64,000 nucleotides of DNA from Natrinema sp. CBA1119 (GCF_002572525.1 NZ_PDBS01000001.1:1240001-1304000), one strand, 5' to 3'. Shown: positions 9,767-20,502, numbered from the stretch's first letter. The notes: generated from the letters alone by a model not told the origin. Translations and numbers: made by a program.

Positions 9767-9794
9767 GGTACACTCGAAGTATAGTACCAGGCTG

Positions 9795-9810
9795 TAATTA
9801 ATTTATTTTA
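9795..9810 (-). promoter_or_regulatory. AT-rich promoter region of the 41-residue peptide gene
   Basis: TAATTAATTTATTTTA lies 29-44 nt before the ATG at 9766 on the minus strand. It is the only plausible TATA region for that gene, but an exact box cannot be picked. Confidence 0.35.
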
Positions 9811-10013
9811 ATATCTCTTTCAAAGGATAGATAATACCAATATGATAGACTACTTGTTGAAACGTTATTAAACGAATTAGTAGAACATCAAATACGAATA
9901 GCACCTCACTGGTGGTATTCGCAATCCAACTCCGAGCCGCTGTACCACCACTCGAGCGTCACTCGATGGGGGCTGTCAGGGTGAGATACCGGATGGAAAT
10001 CCAAGGAAGTGCT

Positions 10014-10210
10014 GTAGTAGCCACTGCAAGTCACTGCACACCTGATCGCACGACAGTAGCGCGGTTCGGAGCGAGCGCGGTTCGGAGCGAACGTAGTGAG
10101 CGAGAACCGCGGGGATGCGAACGGCGAGCGAAGCGAGCCGTGAGCGAACGGAGTGAGCGAGAACTGCGGACTGTGCGATCAGTGTGTAACTAGTTGCAGT
10201 TGGTACTATA
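10014..10210. repeat. Long imperfect palindromic element (MITE-like)
   Basis: The ends are inverted repeats. GTAGTAGCCACTGCAAGTCA plus TGCACACCTGATCGCAC at 10014-10051 pairs with GTGCGATCAGTGTGTAAC plus TAGTTGCAGTTGGTACTAT at 10173-10209. Between them lie nested GAGCGAAC-type hairpins. A shorter relative with similar ends and the same GATCGCAC core is at 21095-21171. The surrounding gap 9767-10282 holds no other feature I can support. Confidence 0.6.
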
Positions 10211-10282
10211 GTAGAGCGGGTCGAAAATCGATGGCACTACTCCGAGTGAGAAACCGACCGAAAAACAAATCGATAAATCGCG

Positions 10283-10891
10283 TTAGCGGGCGGCTGCCGC
10301 GACGCGCTCTTTCTCTTCTTTCTGACTGACGGCGTACGTCTGGACGTCGTAGTTGGCCGCGCCGATGAGCTGGTTGGCGATTGCCTCCTCGACATCCGTC
10401 GTCGTCTTGAACGACGAGTTGTAGACGCCCTCTGCGAGGAACTTCAGGGACTGGTCGACCCGACGCTGCGGGGCGACGTCGACGGCCTTCGGGACCGAAA
10501 TTCCACCGTACTTCAGGCGGACGGTCTCCTCCCGCGGGGCCGCGTTCTCGACGGCCGTCACAAGCACCTGAATGGGGTTATCTTCGGTGCGCTCGTGAAC
10601 GAGCTCGAACGCGTCACGGACGTGGTTGAGCGACTGCTGTTTCTTGCCCGTGTTCTCCTCAGTCTGCATCAAGCGGTTGATGAAGCGCTCGACGATCGAG
10701 ATCTGGGACTTCTTGAACTGCTTGTTGGCGTGGCGGCCCGCGGTGTGAGCGACGGGAGTCACCGTGATGTAGCGCTCGGTCGAGGGATCGGCGTACTCGA
10801 GTTCGCCGACCTCCCACGTACCGAAGAGCTTCGCCGAAACGTCTGTGCCACCGGCCGGCGCGTCCGGATCCGGTTGATCTTCTGCAGCCAT
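10283..10891 (-). CDS. rps7: 30S ribosomal protein S7 (uS7)
   Basis: 202 residues, standard for archaeal S7, which nucleates assembly of the 30S head and contacts 16S rRNA and the E-site tRNA. Recognisable blocks include RHANKQFKKSQ, SIVERFINRLMQ and TVRLKYGGISVPKAVDVAPQ. The ATG lies 2 bp downstream of the rps12 stop, so the two are translated from one message. Downstream the conserved partner fusA is absent from its usual place. Confidence 0.97.
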   Translation of the reverse strand: MAAEDQPDPDAPAGGTDVSAKLFGTWEVGELEYADPSTERYITVTPVAHTAGRHANKQFKKSQISIVERFINRLMQTEENTGKKQQSLNHVRDAFELVHERTEDNPIQVLVTAVENAAPREETVRLKYGGISVPKAVDVAPQRRVDQSLKFLAEGVYNSSFKTTTDVEEAIANQLIGAANYDVQTYAVSQKEEKERVAAAAR

Positions 10892-10893
10892 GA

Positions 10894-11322
10894 TTATCGC
10901 ACCGGTTTTTCCGCGTTCCCGCGAACGAGTTCTTTCAGTGCGACGCCGTTGACCTTGTCGACCTTGTAGTTGACACCGGAGAGGTCGCCCATCGCACGAC
11001 CCTTCGCCCCACCGATCCCGGCGATGGTGACTTCGTCGTGTTCGTCGATGAACGAGATGGCACCGTCACCGGGACAGAACGCGGTGACCTGCTTGCCGTT
11101 CTTGATCAGCTGCACTCGGACGCACTTTCGGATCGCCGAGTTGGGCTGTTTGGCCTCGATGCCGACCTTTTCGAGTACGATACCGCGAGCCTGCGGTGCA
11201 CCCTCGAGTGGATCGGACTTCTCGCGAAGTCCACGGGCGCGGCGCGCGTAGTCAGAGTCGGACCACCGCTGATTCTGGCGGTCCTTCTTGAGCTTCCGCG
11301 CGGCATATTTGCCGTTTGCCAT
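10894..11322 (-). CDS. rps12: 30S ribosomal protein S12 (uS12)
   Basis: 142 residues, the archaeal length. The decoding-centre signature [20 protein letters not shown] is present, as is [23 protein letters not shown] 11322 gives the standard N-terminus [20 protein letters not shown]; the upstream Arg-rich extension is not part of the protein. A 253-bp gap to nusA contains a TTTAAG-like sequence before the start and could carry its own promoter. Confidence 0.97.
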   Translation of the reverse strand: MANGKYAARKLKKDRQNQRWSDSDYARRARGLREKSDPLEGAPQARGIVLEKVGIEAKQPNSAIRKCVRVQLIKNGKQVTAFCPGDGAISFIDEHDEVTIAGIGGAKGRAMGDLSGVNYKVDKVNGVALKELVRGNAEKPVR

Positions 11323-11575
11323 GGAGGTCGCTATCCGACGAAGGCACTTAAGCGACCCGTTTCGACTCCGCGTGACGGCTCGAGATCGCTTTAGGAACAT
11401 CGCTCGCCGAATCTGCGGGCGTTTCGCCGGCTCGAGTTACGCCCGGAGCGCGGGTTAGCGACGTTCGGCGGGCGAGAGGTCCCCGAACGGACGATCGACT
11501 GCGAGCGGTCGATCGATTTCGGAGACTGTCGCCTCGAGGGGTACGTATCGGCCAAAAATCGCAGCGAGACGCAAA

Positions 11576-12001
11576 TCAGATGAGCTGGACGTCGTCGATC
11601 CCGAAGTGGCGATCCGCGAGCGTTCGGGCGGCATCAATCGTCCGACCGTTCGTTCCGATCGCGACGCCGTGGTCGTCTTCGGCGACCTCGACGTAGGCGA
11701 CAGTATCGTCGTTTTCGCTGATGGTGACGTTGTAGACGGCCGCTGGCGCGAGGACGTTTGCGACGAACGCCTCGGGATCGTCCGCGCCTTCGACGAGACG
11801 AACCTGCGCATCGACCCGGTCCTCGAATCGCTGGACCGTCCGACCGCCGGGGCCGATCGCTTCGCCCATTCCGCCGCGTTCGACCACGATCAGGAGCCTG
11901 TTACCGCCCTCGGTGACGAGACAGTCCCGACCGTCGACGCCGGTCACGTCCTCGAACGCACCGAGATACTGGCGGGCGTCGTCGTCGAGGGTAACACCCA
12001 T
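11576..12001 (-). CDS. nusA: NusA-like transcription factor (archaeal, two KH domains)
   Basis: 141 residues. Archaeal NusA keeps only the RNA-binding KH pair, visible here as GEAIGPGGRTVQRF (GxxG near residue 50) and GVAIGTNGRTIDAAR (near 115). It binds nascent RNA and is thought to affect pausing or termination. The gene follows rpoA'' with 3 bp between them, as in most Euryarchaeota. Confidence 0.93.
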   Translation of the reverse strand: MGVTLDDDARQYLGAFEDVTGVDGRDCLVTEGGNRLLIVVERGGMGEAIGPGGRTVQRFEDRVDAQVRLVEGADDPEAFVANVLAPAAVYNVTISENDDTVAYVEVAEDDHGVAIGTNGRTIDAARTLADRHFGIDDVQLI

Positions 12002-12004
12002 CGA

Positions 12005-13198
12005 TCAGTCGGCCTGACCGCTCCCGGAGGTGGTCGATCCCATCCGGAGATCGACATCGCCGGTGCCGAGCTTGATCGGCTTGCCGACGATGACGTTCTC
12101 CGTGACGCCGTCGAGATCGTCGATCTCGCCGTGGATCGCGGCGTTGAGCAGGTGGTTGACCGTCACCTCGAACGCCGCGCGTGCCAGCACCGAATCCTTC
12201 GAGCCCGAGATGCCGTGGCGGCCGATCGACTCGACCTCGCCGCGATTGGTCATCATGTCCGCGACGAGCATCAGGTGCCGGACGTTCACATCGTCCAGTC
12301 CCTGCTCGGCGAGCGTGTTGTTCGTCTCCTCGATGATCGCTTCGCGAGCAGCCTCGATGCCGAGGTTGCGGTGGATCTCGTGGATGTTGTTACACGTCGT
12401 CCGCGAGGCATCGACGCCCTCGATATCGAGGGCGTCGCCGAAGGCCGATCCCTCGGTGTAGAGGACGAACTCCTCGCCGTCCTCAAGTTCCTCGCGCCGG
12501 ATGACGACGCGGGAGACCTCTTCGATCCCCTTGAACGTGATTTCGCGGAGCTCTTCGACCAGCTGGAGGAGATCGCGGTAGGACGGTTCTTCGGGGCCAA
12601 ACTCGATGCTGGCACCTTGCTGGACCGTCTTGACACCAAGGGAGTCCTCAATGATCTCGGCGACTTCCTCGGCCGTGATCAGCCGCTCTTGCAGCGTGTC
12701 CTCGTTGAGCGAGATTTGAACGCGCATGTCCGCGACGTTCGTCGAGACGTCGCCCAGTGCGAGGATCTTGGTTGCCTCGATGCTCCAGACGACCTCGTGG
12801 GCCTTCTCGCGTTCGGTCGCGTACTCGTCCTCGAGGTAGACGGTCATCATCGGCGTGTCCGGGGTCTTCCGGGCGTCGACTAGCTCGATCAGCCGAGGCA
12901 GCCCCTGGGTCACGTCGATCTCTGCGACACCCGCGTAGTGGAACGTGTTCATCGTCAGCTGGGTGCCGGGTTCGCCGATCGACTGGGCCGAGACCGTCCC
13001 GACGGGGTCGAGCGGGGGAACTCGCGTGTTCAGATAGCGGGTCTCGACGGCCTTCGAGAGTTCGTCGGCTTCCTCGACGGTCGCGCCCTCGCGGCTCTCG
13101 AGCGTCTCGTAGACCTCGTCTTTGAGTCGCCGTGGGAGGTCGGTGTCTTCAACGACCGCGATCGTGTCGTCGTCGACATTGTAGTCGACGCTAGTCAT
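12005..13198 (-). CDS. rpoA2: DNA-directed RNA polymerase subunit A''
   Basis: 397 residues, the C-terminal part of the largest subunit. It carries the end of the bridge helix and the trigger loop ([21 protein letters not shown], about residues 69-89) and the conserved [21 protein letters not shown] block near 325. Its start overlaps the end of rpoA1 by 8 nt, so the two halves of beta-prime are probably translationally coupled. No intein is present. Confidence 0.97.
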   Translation of the reverse strand: MTSVDYNVDDDTIAVVEDTDLPRRLKDEVYETLESREGATVEEADELSKAVETRYLNTRVPPLDPVGTVSAQSIGEPGTQLTMNTFHYAGVAEIDVTQGLPRLIELVDARKTPDTPMMTVYLEDEYATEREKAHEVVWSIEATKILALGDVSTNVADMRVQISLNEDTLQERLITAEEVAEIIEDSLGVKTVQQGASIEFGPEEPSYRDLLQLVEELREITFKGIEEVSRVVIRREELEDGEEFVLYTEGSAFGDALDIEGVDASRTTCNNIHEIHRNLGIEAAREAIIEETNNTLAEQGLDDVNVRHLMLVADMMTNRGEVESIGRHGISGSKDSVLARAAFEVTVNHLLNAAIHGEIDDLDGVTENVIVGKPIKLGTGDVDLRMGSTTSGSGQAD

Positions 13199-16118
13199 CC
13201 GAGCTCACCCCCACGTCCTCGGCGAGGCGATCGTCGGCGTGTTCGGAGAGGTTCGTCGGCTGTGGTCTGGAACCGAGGAACTCGTCTCGTTCCTCTTCGG
13301 AGGCGAATTCGGAGTCGAGTACCTGACTGGCGATGTGTTCGACGTCGATGTCGTTGTCGTCTCCGGAGGAGACTTTGACCGGCGACGTGCCGTCCTCGCC
13401 GAACTCGAACTGGACGATCGTGTCCGAGGTGTCTCGAACGGTACCGTCGTACTGGGACTCGAGTTCGGAGAGGGCGTTGATCAGCCGACGCTGCAGGTAA
13501 CCGGACTTGGAGGTACGGACTGCGGTGTCGACCAGGCCCTCACGACCACCCATCGCGTGGAAGAAGAACTCCCGCGGGGTGAGTCCGCTCGTGTAGGAGT
13601 TCTCGACGAAGCCGTGTGCTTCAGCGGAGAGGTCGTTTGGCTCGTAGTGGCTGAGTGTCCGATCCTCGTACCCACGGTTGATCCGCTCGCCCCGAACCGC
13701 CTGCTGGCCGACCGCGCCGGCCATCTGGGTCAGGTTGAGCATCGATCCGCGGGCACCGGAGTTGGCCATGACGACGGCTGGATTGTCGTCCTCGAAGTGC
13801 TCGTCGGCGATATTCCCGGCGTTGTCACGCGCACGCGAGAGCGCCTGCATAATCTTCATCTCGAGGGTCTCGTCGATCGTCCGGCCGGGGAGACTCTCGA
13901 GTTCGTTGTTCTCGTAGGCCTCGATCAGCTCTTCGACGCGGTCGTTGGCGTCGTCGATCGTCTCGTCGATTCGAGACTGGGCTTCCCCGGGGATGGTCTC
14001 GTCGTCGATCCCGATCGAGAACCCGAAGTGCATGATGGCGCGCATCGCCAGCGTCGAAACTTCGTTAATGAAGATCCGCGCGCGGGTGTTGCCGTAGACT
14101 TTCGTGATCGTGTCGACGATCTCGCCGCCGAACTCACCGACCTCGTCCTCGGCGATGGTACCCTGGAGCAACTGGCCGTCTTCGATGACGACTTCGTCGC
14201 CGACGGTACCGGTGAACTCGAGGTTCAGGTCGTCGGGCAGCAGTTCGGAGAAAACGTCGTAGCCGGTCCAGAACGGCGTTCCCTCGTCATCGATCCCGCT
14301 CGGTTCCGGCAGTTCGTCGATTCGGGTGGCACGAAGCAGGTCCAGCGCCTGCGTCTCGTTGAATCGGGGGTTGTCGTGGGTCAGGAGGTACATCCCGGAG
14401 ATGTGGTCCTGAATGGCCCCAATGATGTTCTCGCCAAAGCGCGGGGAGAGGATCTGTTCCTGAACGCGCATGAGGACGCGGGCCTCCGCGCGGGCCTCCT
14501 CGTTCTGGAGGGCGTGCATGTTCATCTCGTCGCCGTCGAAGTCGGCGTTGTACGGCGGACAAACGACGGTGTTCAGCCGGAACGTCTTGTACGGCATGAC
14601 CACGACCTCGTGGGCCATGATCGACATCCGGTGGAGCGACGGCTGGCGGTTGAAGATAACGATGTCGCCGTCGATGAGGTGGCGGTTGACCTCCCAGCCG
14701 GCCTCGACCTTCTCGGCGAGCTGTTCGCAGTTCTTCTCGGTCACCTTCAGCCGGCGACCGTCCGGCCGCCGAACGTAGTTCGCACCGGGATGACCCTCGG
14801 GGCCGTTCGAGACGAACCGACGAGCGTCCTCGAGATTGCGCTCGGTGACGTTCATCGTCTGGGTCATCTCCTTGGCCACGCGGTCGGGGACGCCGACCTC
14901 GTTGAGCGAGAGGGTCGGGTCCGGCGAGATCACGGTTCGGGCCGAGAAGTTGACGCGCTTGCCCGAGAGCGAGCCGCGGAAGCGACCCTCCTTGCCCTTC
15001 AGCCGCTGGGAGAGGGTCTTGAGGGGGCGGCCGGAGCGGTGTCGCGCCGGCGGCGTCCCCGAGATCTCGTTGTCCATGAACGTCGTGACGTGATACTGGA
15101 GCAGTTCCCAGAGGTCCTCGATGATCAGTTGGGGCGCGCCGGCCTCGCGGTTCTCCATGAACCGCTGGTTGATCCGAATGATGTCGACCAGCTTGTGGGT
15201 CAGGTCGTCCTCGGATCGCTGCCCGTTGTCGAGCGTGATCGACGGTCGCGCGGTGACCGGCGGGACGGGGAGAACGGTGAGGATCATCCATTCCGGGCGG
15301 GACCGCTCGGGGTTGATCCCCAGCACCTCGATGTCCTCGTCCGGAATATTCTCGAACCAGTCCCGGATGTCGCTGGGCATCAGCTTGTTCGTGTCCTCCT
15401 CGGTCAGGTCGATATCAAGAGCCTTCTCGATGGCCTTTCGCTGGCTCTCGCGCGGACGGAAGGAGCCCGAAAGGATCTCGTTAACCCGCGTGAGTTCGAT
15501 CTCGGTTTTTTCGGCGAGTTCGTCCGGCGTCGTCCGGTCGATCCCTTCCTCCTCATCGCCCTGCATCGCGCCGGCGATGCGCTGGGAGTACTCGCTGGTG
15601 AGGACCTGCTGGACCTCGTAGTAAGTCGTCGGCTTCTCGTGGTCGATGTCGTACTGGATTTCGCCACAGAACGGACAGCGGTCCTTCTTCCGAGCCTGCC
15701 GAATCGCGGCCTTCGTCACGTCGTTGAGATCCCGGCTCAGTTTCCGGGATTCGTCGAGTTGACCGCGGAACTCGTCGCGTTCGTCCTCGGTGAGGAGGAG
15801 TTTCGAACACTCCCGACAGGTCCCCCGCAGGAGCCGTCGGATGAGTTTCGTAAAGCCGACGTGGATGACCGGCGCGGCCAGTTCGATGTGACCGAAGTGG
15901 CCGTTACACGAACCCGAGTGCTTCCCGCAGGTCTTGCACTCGAGGCCGGGGTCGATCACGCCGAGTCGGGGGTCCATCAACCCCATGTCGATGGGGAACC
16001 CGTCGTCGTCGTACGTGTCGGCGGTGATGATCTTCGTCGCGCTCATCTCCCGGTATTCCTCGGGCTCCATGAGCCCGAAGGAGATCGCTCCGATGTCTTT
16101 TGGTGTCGTATCTTGCAT
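13191..16118 (-). CDS. rpoA1: DNA-directed RNA polymerase subunit A'
   Basis: 975 residues, the N-terminal part of the largest RNAP subunit. The catalytic Mg-binding loop [10 protein letters not shown] is clear (about residue 525). Two zinc sites are visible near the N-terminus: [17 protein letters not shown] and CRECSKLL paired with CPFCGEIQ. The clamp and jaw regions are complete and there is no intein. The ATG is 3 bp after rpoB1. Confidence 0.98.
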   Translation of the reverse strand: MQDTTPKDIGAISFGLMEPEEYREMSATKIITADTYDDDGFPIDMGLMDPRLGVIDPGLECKTCGKHSGSCNGHFGHIELAAPVIHVGFTKLIRRLLRGTCRECSKLLLTEDERDEFRGQLDESRKLSRDLNDVTKAAIRQARKKDRCPFCGEIQYDIDHEKPTTYYEVQQVLTSEYSQRIAGAMQGDEEEGIDRTTPDELAEKTEIELTRVNEILSGSFRPRESQRKAIEKALDIDLTEEDTNKLMPSDIRDWFENIPDEDIEVLGINPERSRPEWMILTVLPVPPVTARPSITLDNGQRSEDDLTHKLVDIIRINQRFMENREAGAPQLIIEDLWELLQYHVTTFMDNEISGTPPARHRSGRPLKTLSQRLKGKEGRFRGSLSGKRVNFSARTVISPDPTLSLNEVGVPDRVAKEMTQTMNVTERNLEDARRFVSNGPEGHPGANYVRRPDGRRLKVTEKNCEQLAEKVEAGWEVNRHLIDGDIVIFNRQPSLHRMSIMAHEVVVMPYKTFRLNTVVCPPYNADFDGDEMNMHALQNEEARAEARVLMRVQEQILSPRFGENIIGAIQDHISGMYLLTHDNPRFNETQALDLLRATRIDELPEPSGIDDEGTPFWTGYDVFSELLPDDLNLEFTGTVGDEVVIEDGQLLQGTIAEDEVGEFGGEIVDTITKVYGNTRARIFINEVSTLAMRAIMHFGFSIGIDDETIPGEAQSRIDETIDDANDRVEELIEAYENNELESLPGRTIDETLEMKIMQALSRARDNAGNIADEHFEDDNPAVVMANSGARGSMLNLTQMAGAVGQQAVRGERINRGYEDRTLSHYEPNDLSAEAHGFVENSYTSGLTPREFFFHAMGGREGLVDTAVRTSKSGYLQRRLINALSELESQYDGTVRDTSDTIVQFEFGEDGTSPVKVSSGDDNDIDVEHIASQVLDSEFASEEERDEFLGSRPQPTNLSEHADDRLAEDVGVSSDD

Positions 16119-16121
16119 GGG

Positions 16122-17951
16122 TTAGACGGCGTCCTCCAGTTCGAGTCGCGGTGCGATACCCAGCGCCTTCATCTCGTCGAGCAGGAGCTTGAACGCGTAG
16201 CTCATCTCGATCTCGTGGATATCAGTCTCCTCGTCGCAGTTCGGACAGTAGACACGCCGTTGTTCGACATTTTCGACCGCGCTCATCCCGCAGTTCGCAC
16301 AGACGTGGATGAACTCGCGGTCGGACTCGTCGAGCAGTCGTTCCTTCAGCGTCATGGCCGCCCCGTGGCCGATGAACACGTCGCGTTCCATCTCCCCGAT
16401 ACGGAGGCCACCCTCGCGGGCGCGTCCCTCCGTGGGCTGTCGGGTCAGCACCTGCACCGGCCCGCGCGAGCGGGCGTGCAGCTTGTTCGAGACCATGTGG
16501 TAGAGCTTCTGATAGAAGATGACCCCGACGAAGATTTCGGCGTCGATCTTCTCGCCGGAGATACCGGAGTACATGGTCTCCTTACCGGCCGAATTGAACC
16601 CGGCGTCCTCGAGCCCACCGCGAAGTTCGTCTTTGTCCTCGCCGAGGAACGGCGTCCCGTCGACGCGCCGTCCCTCCATCGCGCCGAGTTTCCCGCCAAT
16701 CATCTCGAGGATGTGGCCGACGGTCATCCGCGACGGTAGCGCGTGCGGGTTGAGCACGAGGTCGGGGACGACGCCCTCCTCGGTGAACGGCATGTCCTCC
16801 TGGGGTGCGAGGTGGCCAATGACACCCTTCTGGCCGTGTCGTGACGCGAACTTGTCCCCGAGTTCGGGGATCCGCTCGTCGCGCACGGAGACCTTCGAGA
16901 GCTTCGAGCCGTCTTCACCCTCCATGAGGGTGACGGTGTCGACGATCCCCGACTCGCCCGAGCGCATGGTGACGGAGGTCTCCCGGCGCTTCTGGGGCGA
17001 GAGCCCGCCCATGTCGTCGGGTTCCTCGAGGAATCGCGGCGGGCTCGTCTTCCCGAGCAGGACGGAGTTTTCGTCGACCGTCGTCTCGGGGTTGACGAGG
17101 CCGTCCTCGTCGAGATGGGTGTACGCTTCCTCACCGCGGGCACCGCGAACGTCCTGGCTTGGAATCTCGAAGCGATCCTCTTGGCCACCGGGGTAGCGGC
17201 GCTCCTCGCCCTCGTAGGTGCGAAAGAAGTGCGAGCGAGCGAGCGCGCGTTCGACGCTGGCCTTGTTCATGACCAGCGCGTCCTCGATGTTGAACCCCTC
17301 ATAGCTCATCACGGCGACGACGAAGTTCTGGGCCGCCGGCCGCTCGTCGTAGCCGATCTGCTCGGTCGTCTGGGTCTTCACCATCGAGAGCTGCGGGTAG
17401 TGCAGCAGGTGCTGGCGCGTGTCCGGCCGGATCCGGTAGTTCGCGCTCGGCAGCCCCAGCGACTGCTTGATCATCCCTGCCCCCATCGTAATGCGGGGCG
17501 AGGCGTTGTGCTCGGGGTAGGGGATCATGCCCGCACCGATCGAGAAGATCAGCGACGGATCGATCTCGAGGTGCGTGTGTTTCTCGGTTAGATCGTCCTC
17601 GTCGACGCCGACGAGGATGTCCTCTTCCTCCTCGGCGTCGATGAACTCGATGTAGCCGTGATCGACGAGATCCTCGAACTCGAGGTCGCCGTCCTGGAGC
17701 GCCTCGATCTCCTGCTGGGAGATGCGCGGCTCGCCGTCCTCGACGACCAGCAGCGGCCGTCGTGCACGGCCGGCGTCGGCGTTGACGATCACTTCGCGAG
17801 TGCGGTCTTTCACCGAGACGTTGACCATCTCGCTGACGTCGCCGATGCGTCGCGCTTCGCGGATCTGTTCTGCGAGTTCGTGCGGATCGGGATGCGTCCC
17901 CACCAGCGACCCGTTGACGTAGACTTTCGCCTCTCGTTGTTGGCTGCTCAT
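16122..17951 (-). CDS. rpoB1: DNA-directed RNA polymerase subunit B'
   Basis: 609 residues, the C-terminal half of the second-largest subunit. It has the hybrid-binding block [13 protein letters not shown], the [15 protein letters not shown]-like lobe sequence, and a C-terminal zinc ribbon (CANCG…CPNCDEETD) followed by [16 protein letters not shown]. The gene lies 3 bp after rpoB2. The B'/B'' split is typical of Halobacteria and methanogens. Confidence 0.97.
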   Translation of the reverse strand: MSSQQREAKVYVNGSLVGTHPDPHELAEQIREARRIGDVSEMVNVSVKDRTREVIVNADAGRARRPLLVVEDGEPRISQQEIEALQDGDLEFEDLVDHGYIEFIDAEEEEDILVGVDEDDLTEKHTHLEIDPSLIFSIGAGMIPYPEHNASPRITMGAGMIKQSLGLPSANYRIRPDTRQHLLHYPQLSMVKTQTTEQIGYDERPAAQNFVVAVMSYEGFNIEDALVMNKASVERALARSHFFRTYEGEERRYPGGQEDRFEIPSQDVRGARGEEAYTHLDEDGLVNPETTVDENSVLLGKTSPPRFLEEPDDMGGLSPQKRRETSVTMRSGESGIVDTVTLMEGEDGSKLSKVSVRDERIPELGDKFASRHGQKGVIGHLAPQEDMPFTEEGVVPDLVLNPHALPSRMTVGHILEMIGGKLGAMEGRRVDGTPFLGEDKDELRGGLEDAGFNSAGKETMYSGISGEKIDAEIFVGVIFYQKLYHMVSNKLHARSRGPVQVLTRQPTEGRAREGGLRIGEMERDVFIGHGAAMTLKERLLDESDREFIHVCANCGMSAVENVEQRRVYCPNCDEETDIHEIEMSYAFKLLLDEMKALGIAPRLELEDAV

Positions 17952-17954
17952 AAT

Positions 17955-19535
17955 TTAATCGTCCCCTGACGCTGTCGTCCGTTCGATACCTTCGAGGCCG
18001 GGAATGCCCTCGACGCCCATCGATGCGAGTTCACGTTTGAGTTCCTGTTCGTCCTCGACGTTCTGTGAGAGCTCCATCGATTGGGCGAAGTTCTTCACCA
18101 GTCCACAGTTCGGTCCCTCCGGCGTCTCCGATGGCCCGATGCGACCCCACTGGGTCGCGTGCAGGTCCCGCGCTTCGAAGTGGGGCTGCGAGCGAGAGAG
18201 CGGGCTGCGAAGTCGGCGCAGGTGGGAAAGAACGCCCATAAAGTCCGTCCGGTCGACCAGCTGGCTCACACCGGATCGGCCGCCGACCCAGTTGCCCGTC
18301 GCGATCGGGTGCTCGAGCCGTTCAGTGAGCACGTCGGATCGAACGACCGTGTTCACCGAGAGCTGCCGGTTTCGCATGTTTGCGCGCTCGAGCTGGTATT
18401 TTACGTCCCGCGCCAGCTTGTTTAGCGCGGTCCGGAACAGATCCTTCATCAGGTCGCCGCTGACCTTGAGCCGCTTGTTCGCGTAGTGGTCCTTGTCGTC
18501 GGACTCGCGCCGTCCGAGCGCGAGTTCGAAACAGGCCTCGGCCATCCGACAGAGGTAGTGGGCCTTGTTGATCCGGACGTCCTCCTCCTCGACGCCCTCC
18601 TCGTGGAGGTGAGGCAGGAGGTAGCGATCGATGACGTAGTTGGCCCGCTTGAGCTGGTAGTTCTTCCCCTGGCCGGAGGCGACGCGCTTCCCGAGCTCCT
18701 CGATGGCCCCCTCCTCGGTCTGGACCTCGGCTTCCTCGAGGTTCTCGAGCATGTACTTGACGACCTCGGGGTCGTTCGAGACCTTGTGGACGATTTCCTC
18801 GTCCGATTCGAGGCCGAGCGCCCGCACGAGTGTCACGAAGTTGATCGAGCCAGACACCGAGGGGAACGAGACCTCGAGCAGCCCTTCACGATTCCGTTCG
18901 CACAAGACGAGAGCGCGGTAGCCTCGGCGCTGTGAGAAGGTCTTGGCGACCTGAATCTCGTCGCCGTACTTGCTGTCGTACTCCGCGAGTATCTTGTTCG
19001 GTGCGAGATCCTCGCTGGTCATCAGCACCCGCTCTGAGCCGTTGACGATGAAGTAGCCGCCGGGGTCGGCGGGGTCCTCGCCGATCTCGATCAGTTCCTC
19101 GTCGGAGAAGCCGGCGATGTTACACTTGTCGGAGCCGACCATGATCGGCATCCGGCCGATCTTCGTCTCGGTCGAGTCGACGACCCGCTCGTCGCCTTCC
19201 TCGCCCTTGACGATGGACATTTCCATGAACACCGGCGCGGAGTAGGTGATGTTGCGGAGGCGGGCCTCCTGTGGGTACAGCAGTTCTTCGGAACCGTCCG
19301 CCTCTCGGACGCGGGGCGTGACGACGCGGACATCGCCCAGTTCGACGTGGACCGGCTCCTCGCCTTCCTTGTCGCCGATGTCCGTGTCGATCGTCTCCTT
19401 CTCGTCGACGACCCGCTGCATTCCTCGGTTGAGGAAGGCGTTGAACGAGCGGTAGTGGTGTTCGGCGATCCGTTCCTTCGCGAAATATTCACGCGAAATC
19501 TCTCGTCGGTCGTCGCGGTTTAGTTCAATTGCCAT
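17955..19535 (-). CDS. rpoB2: DNA-directed RNA polymerase subunit B''
   Basis: 526 residues, the N-terminal half of the second-largest subunit. Typical blocks are PGGYFIVNGSERVLMTSEDL (about residue 165) and WGRIGPSETPEGPNCGLVKN near the C-terminus, the region that lies over the DNA-RNA hybrid. Its start directly abuts the rpoH stop at 19536. Confidence 0.97.
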   Translation of the reverse strand: MAIELNRDDRREISREYFAKERIAEHHYRSFNAFLNRGMQRVVDEKETIDTDIGDKEGEEPVHVELGDVRVVTPRVREADGSEELLYPQEARLRNITYSAPVFMEMSIVKGEEGDERVVDSTETKIGRMPIMVGSDKCNIAGFSDEELIEIGEDPADPGGYFIVNGSERVLMTSEDLAPNKILAEYDSKYGDEIQVAKTFSQRRGYRALVLCERNREGLLEVSFPSVSGSINFVTLVRALGLESDEEIVHKVSNDPEVVKYMLENLEEAEVQTEEGAIEELGKRVASGQGKNYQLKRANYVIDRYLLPHLHEEGVEEEDVRINKAHYLCRMAEACFELALGRRESDDKDHYANKRLKVSGDLMKDLFRTALNKLARDVKYQLERANMRNRQLSVNTVVRSDVLTERLEHPIATGNWVGGRSGVSQLVDRTDFMGVLSHLRRLRSPLSRSQPHFEARDLHATQWGRIGPSETPEGPNCGLVKNFAQSMELSQNVEDEQELKRELASMGVEGIPGLEGIERTTASGDD

Positions 19536-19763
19536 TTATTCCACCACGAGTCGATAGATGACTGCCTGCTCGGTCGTCCGCGAGTCACGGACGATCTTGA
19601 TAACGTCGCCGATCTCCGCCTCGTCGGGGAGGGCGGGATCCTTGCGCTGTATTTTCGGTAAATCTGTACGATCGATGTTGTATTCCTCGAGCACCTCCTC
19701 GAGCGTGTCGTCCTCGAGGACACTGTGCTCCGGAACCAGTTCGTGTTGGCTTACGTCTACCAT
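19536..19763 (-). CDS. rpoH: DNA-directed RNA polymerase subunit H (Rpb5 C-terminal homologue)
   Basis: 75 residues, the standard archaeal length. The phrase [11 protein letters not shown] and the C-terminal AVIYRLVVE are diagnostic. It is the first gene of the rpo operon. About 327 bp upstream (19764-20090) are free of genes and must hold the operon promoter. Confidence 0.95.
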   Translation of the reverse strand: MVDVSQHELVPEHSVLEDDTLEEVLEEYNIDRTDLPKIQRKDPALPDEAEIGDVIKIVRDSRTTEQAVIYRLVVE

Positions 19764-19850
19764 GTGTTGGTGTGAGTGTGGGTGTGCGTGTCGGCTATCG
19801 GGAGAGAAGCGGCTGTCACGAGATACTACAGGCAGGTAGCGGTGGGAGGC

Positions 19851-19858
19851 ATTTAACG
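19851..19858 (-). promoter_or_regulatory. Possible TATA box of the rpo operon
   Basis: On the minus strand CGTTAAAT lies about 88 nt before the rpoH ATG, giving a 5' leader of roughly 60 nt. No better box is seen closer to the start. The rest of 19764-20090 shows only GTGTGG-rich sequence. Confidence 0.35.
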
Positions 19859-20057
19859 GTTACTAACTCGAGGCACAAGCGGGGCTACCCGGCCGGGCAA
19901 AGCTGACCGGAACCGTCGATCACACTCGAGAGTATCCGGTTCTCAGTTATATTCCTTGTGGGTCGTGTGATGTTGTAGCACGATCTAGTGGGGAAACGGG
20001 CTCGAGGCGGCTATCGTGGCGAGATTGACCGTACCACACGGTGTTCGATTGAAAAGC

Positions 20058-20065
20058 CTTAATAC
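20058..20065 (+). promoter_or_regulatory. TATA box of the first tRNA-Asp gene
   Basis: CTTAATAC ends 26 nt before the tRNA 5' end. The identical octamer at the same distance (27 nt) precedes the second copy. Confidence 0.65.
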
Positions 20066-20090
20066 CAGCAGCGGGTAACCATGTGTTGAA

Positions 20091-20163
20091 GCCCGGGTGG
20101 TGTAGTGGCCCATCATACAACCCTGTCACGGTTGTGACGCGGGTTCAAATCCCGCCTCGGGCG
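20091..20163 (+). tRNA. tRNA-Asp (GTC), copy 1
   Basis: 73 nt fold into a full cloverleaf. The acceptor stem GCCCGGG pairs with CTCGGGC (one G-U), and the discriminator is G73, expected for tRNA-Asp. The anticodon arm is CAACC-CTGTCAC-GGTTG with anticodon GTC. The T arm is GCGGG-TTCAAAT-CCCGC. No intron and no encoded CCA. A CTTTTTC tract follows directly and probably ends transcription. Confidence 0.97.
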
Positions 20164-20395
20164 CTTTTTCAAGGAACTAACCGGCAAGCGACGCGAGTCG
20201 CGATAGTAGCCGTCGGAGACCAACACGGGATGTGACTCTGGAACGATCGAGCAGTACGGATGTGATTTGCCGATTTGAATCACATTCTAAACATAAACCC
20301 TCTTTGGGGCTAATTGGTAGACGTTGGTGCGTCCCGCGCTTCCTTGAGCAGGACTTTATGTCACCGTGCCGTCCAAACAGCTCCGGAGCAAAACC

Positions 20396-20403
20396 CTTAA
20401 TAC
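20396..20403 (+). promoter_or_regulatory. TATA box of the second tRNA-Asp gene
   Basis: CTTAATAC ends 27 nt before the tRNA, matching the first copy. The 266 bp between the tRNAs hold no gene that I can support. Confidence 0.65.
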
Positions 20404-20429
20404 TGTTAGCCGGAAACGAAGAGTTGCGA

Positions 20430-20502
20430 GCCCGGGTGGTGTAGTGGCCCATCATACAACCCTGTCACGGTTGTGACGCGGGTTCAAATCCCGCCTCGGG
20501 CG
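20430..20502 (+). tRNA. tRNA-Asp (GTC), copy 2
   Basis: Identical to the tRNA at 20091 over all 73 nt. The downstream flank is also similar (CTTTTTCgaAGAACTAACCG against CTTTTTCaaGGAACTAACCG), so the pair arose by tandem duplication that included flanking DNA. It is the last RNA gene before a nuclease-like gene, a common arrangement where tRNA genes serve as integration sites. Confidence 0.97.

Noticed and set aside
9912-10193. 93-codon frame with SERSERE-type repeats
   Set aside because: It is the translation of GAGCGAACGGAGTGAGCGA hairpins within the palindromic element; no start signal.
13239-16739. 1166-codon frame opposite rpoA1 and rpoB1
   Set aside because: Mirror frame of GC-rich coding DNA; repetitive V/D/R composition and no initiation signal.
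20164-20429. Additional RNA gene between the two tRNAs
   Set aside because: No cloverleaf or stable fold other than the duplicated promoter could be found.
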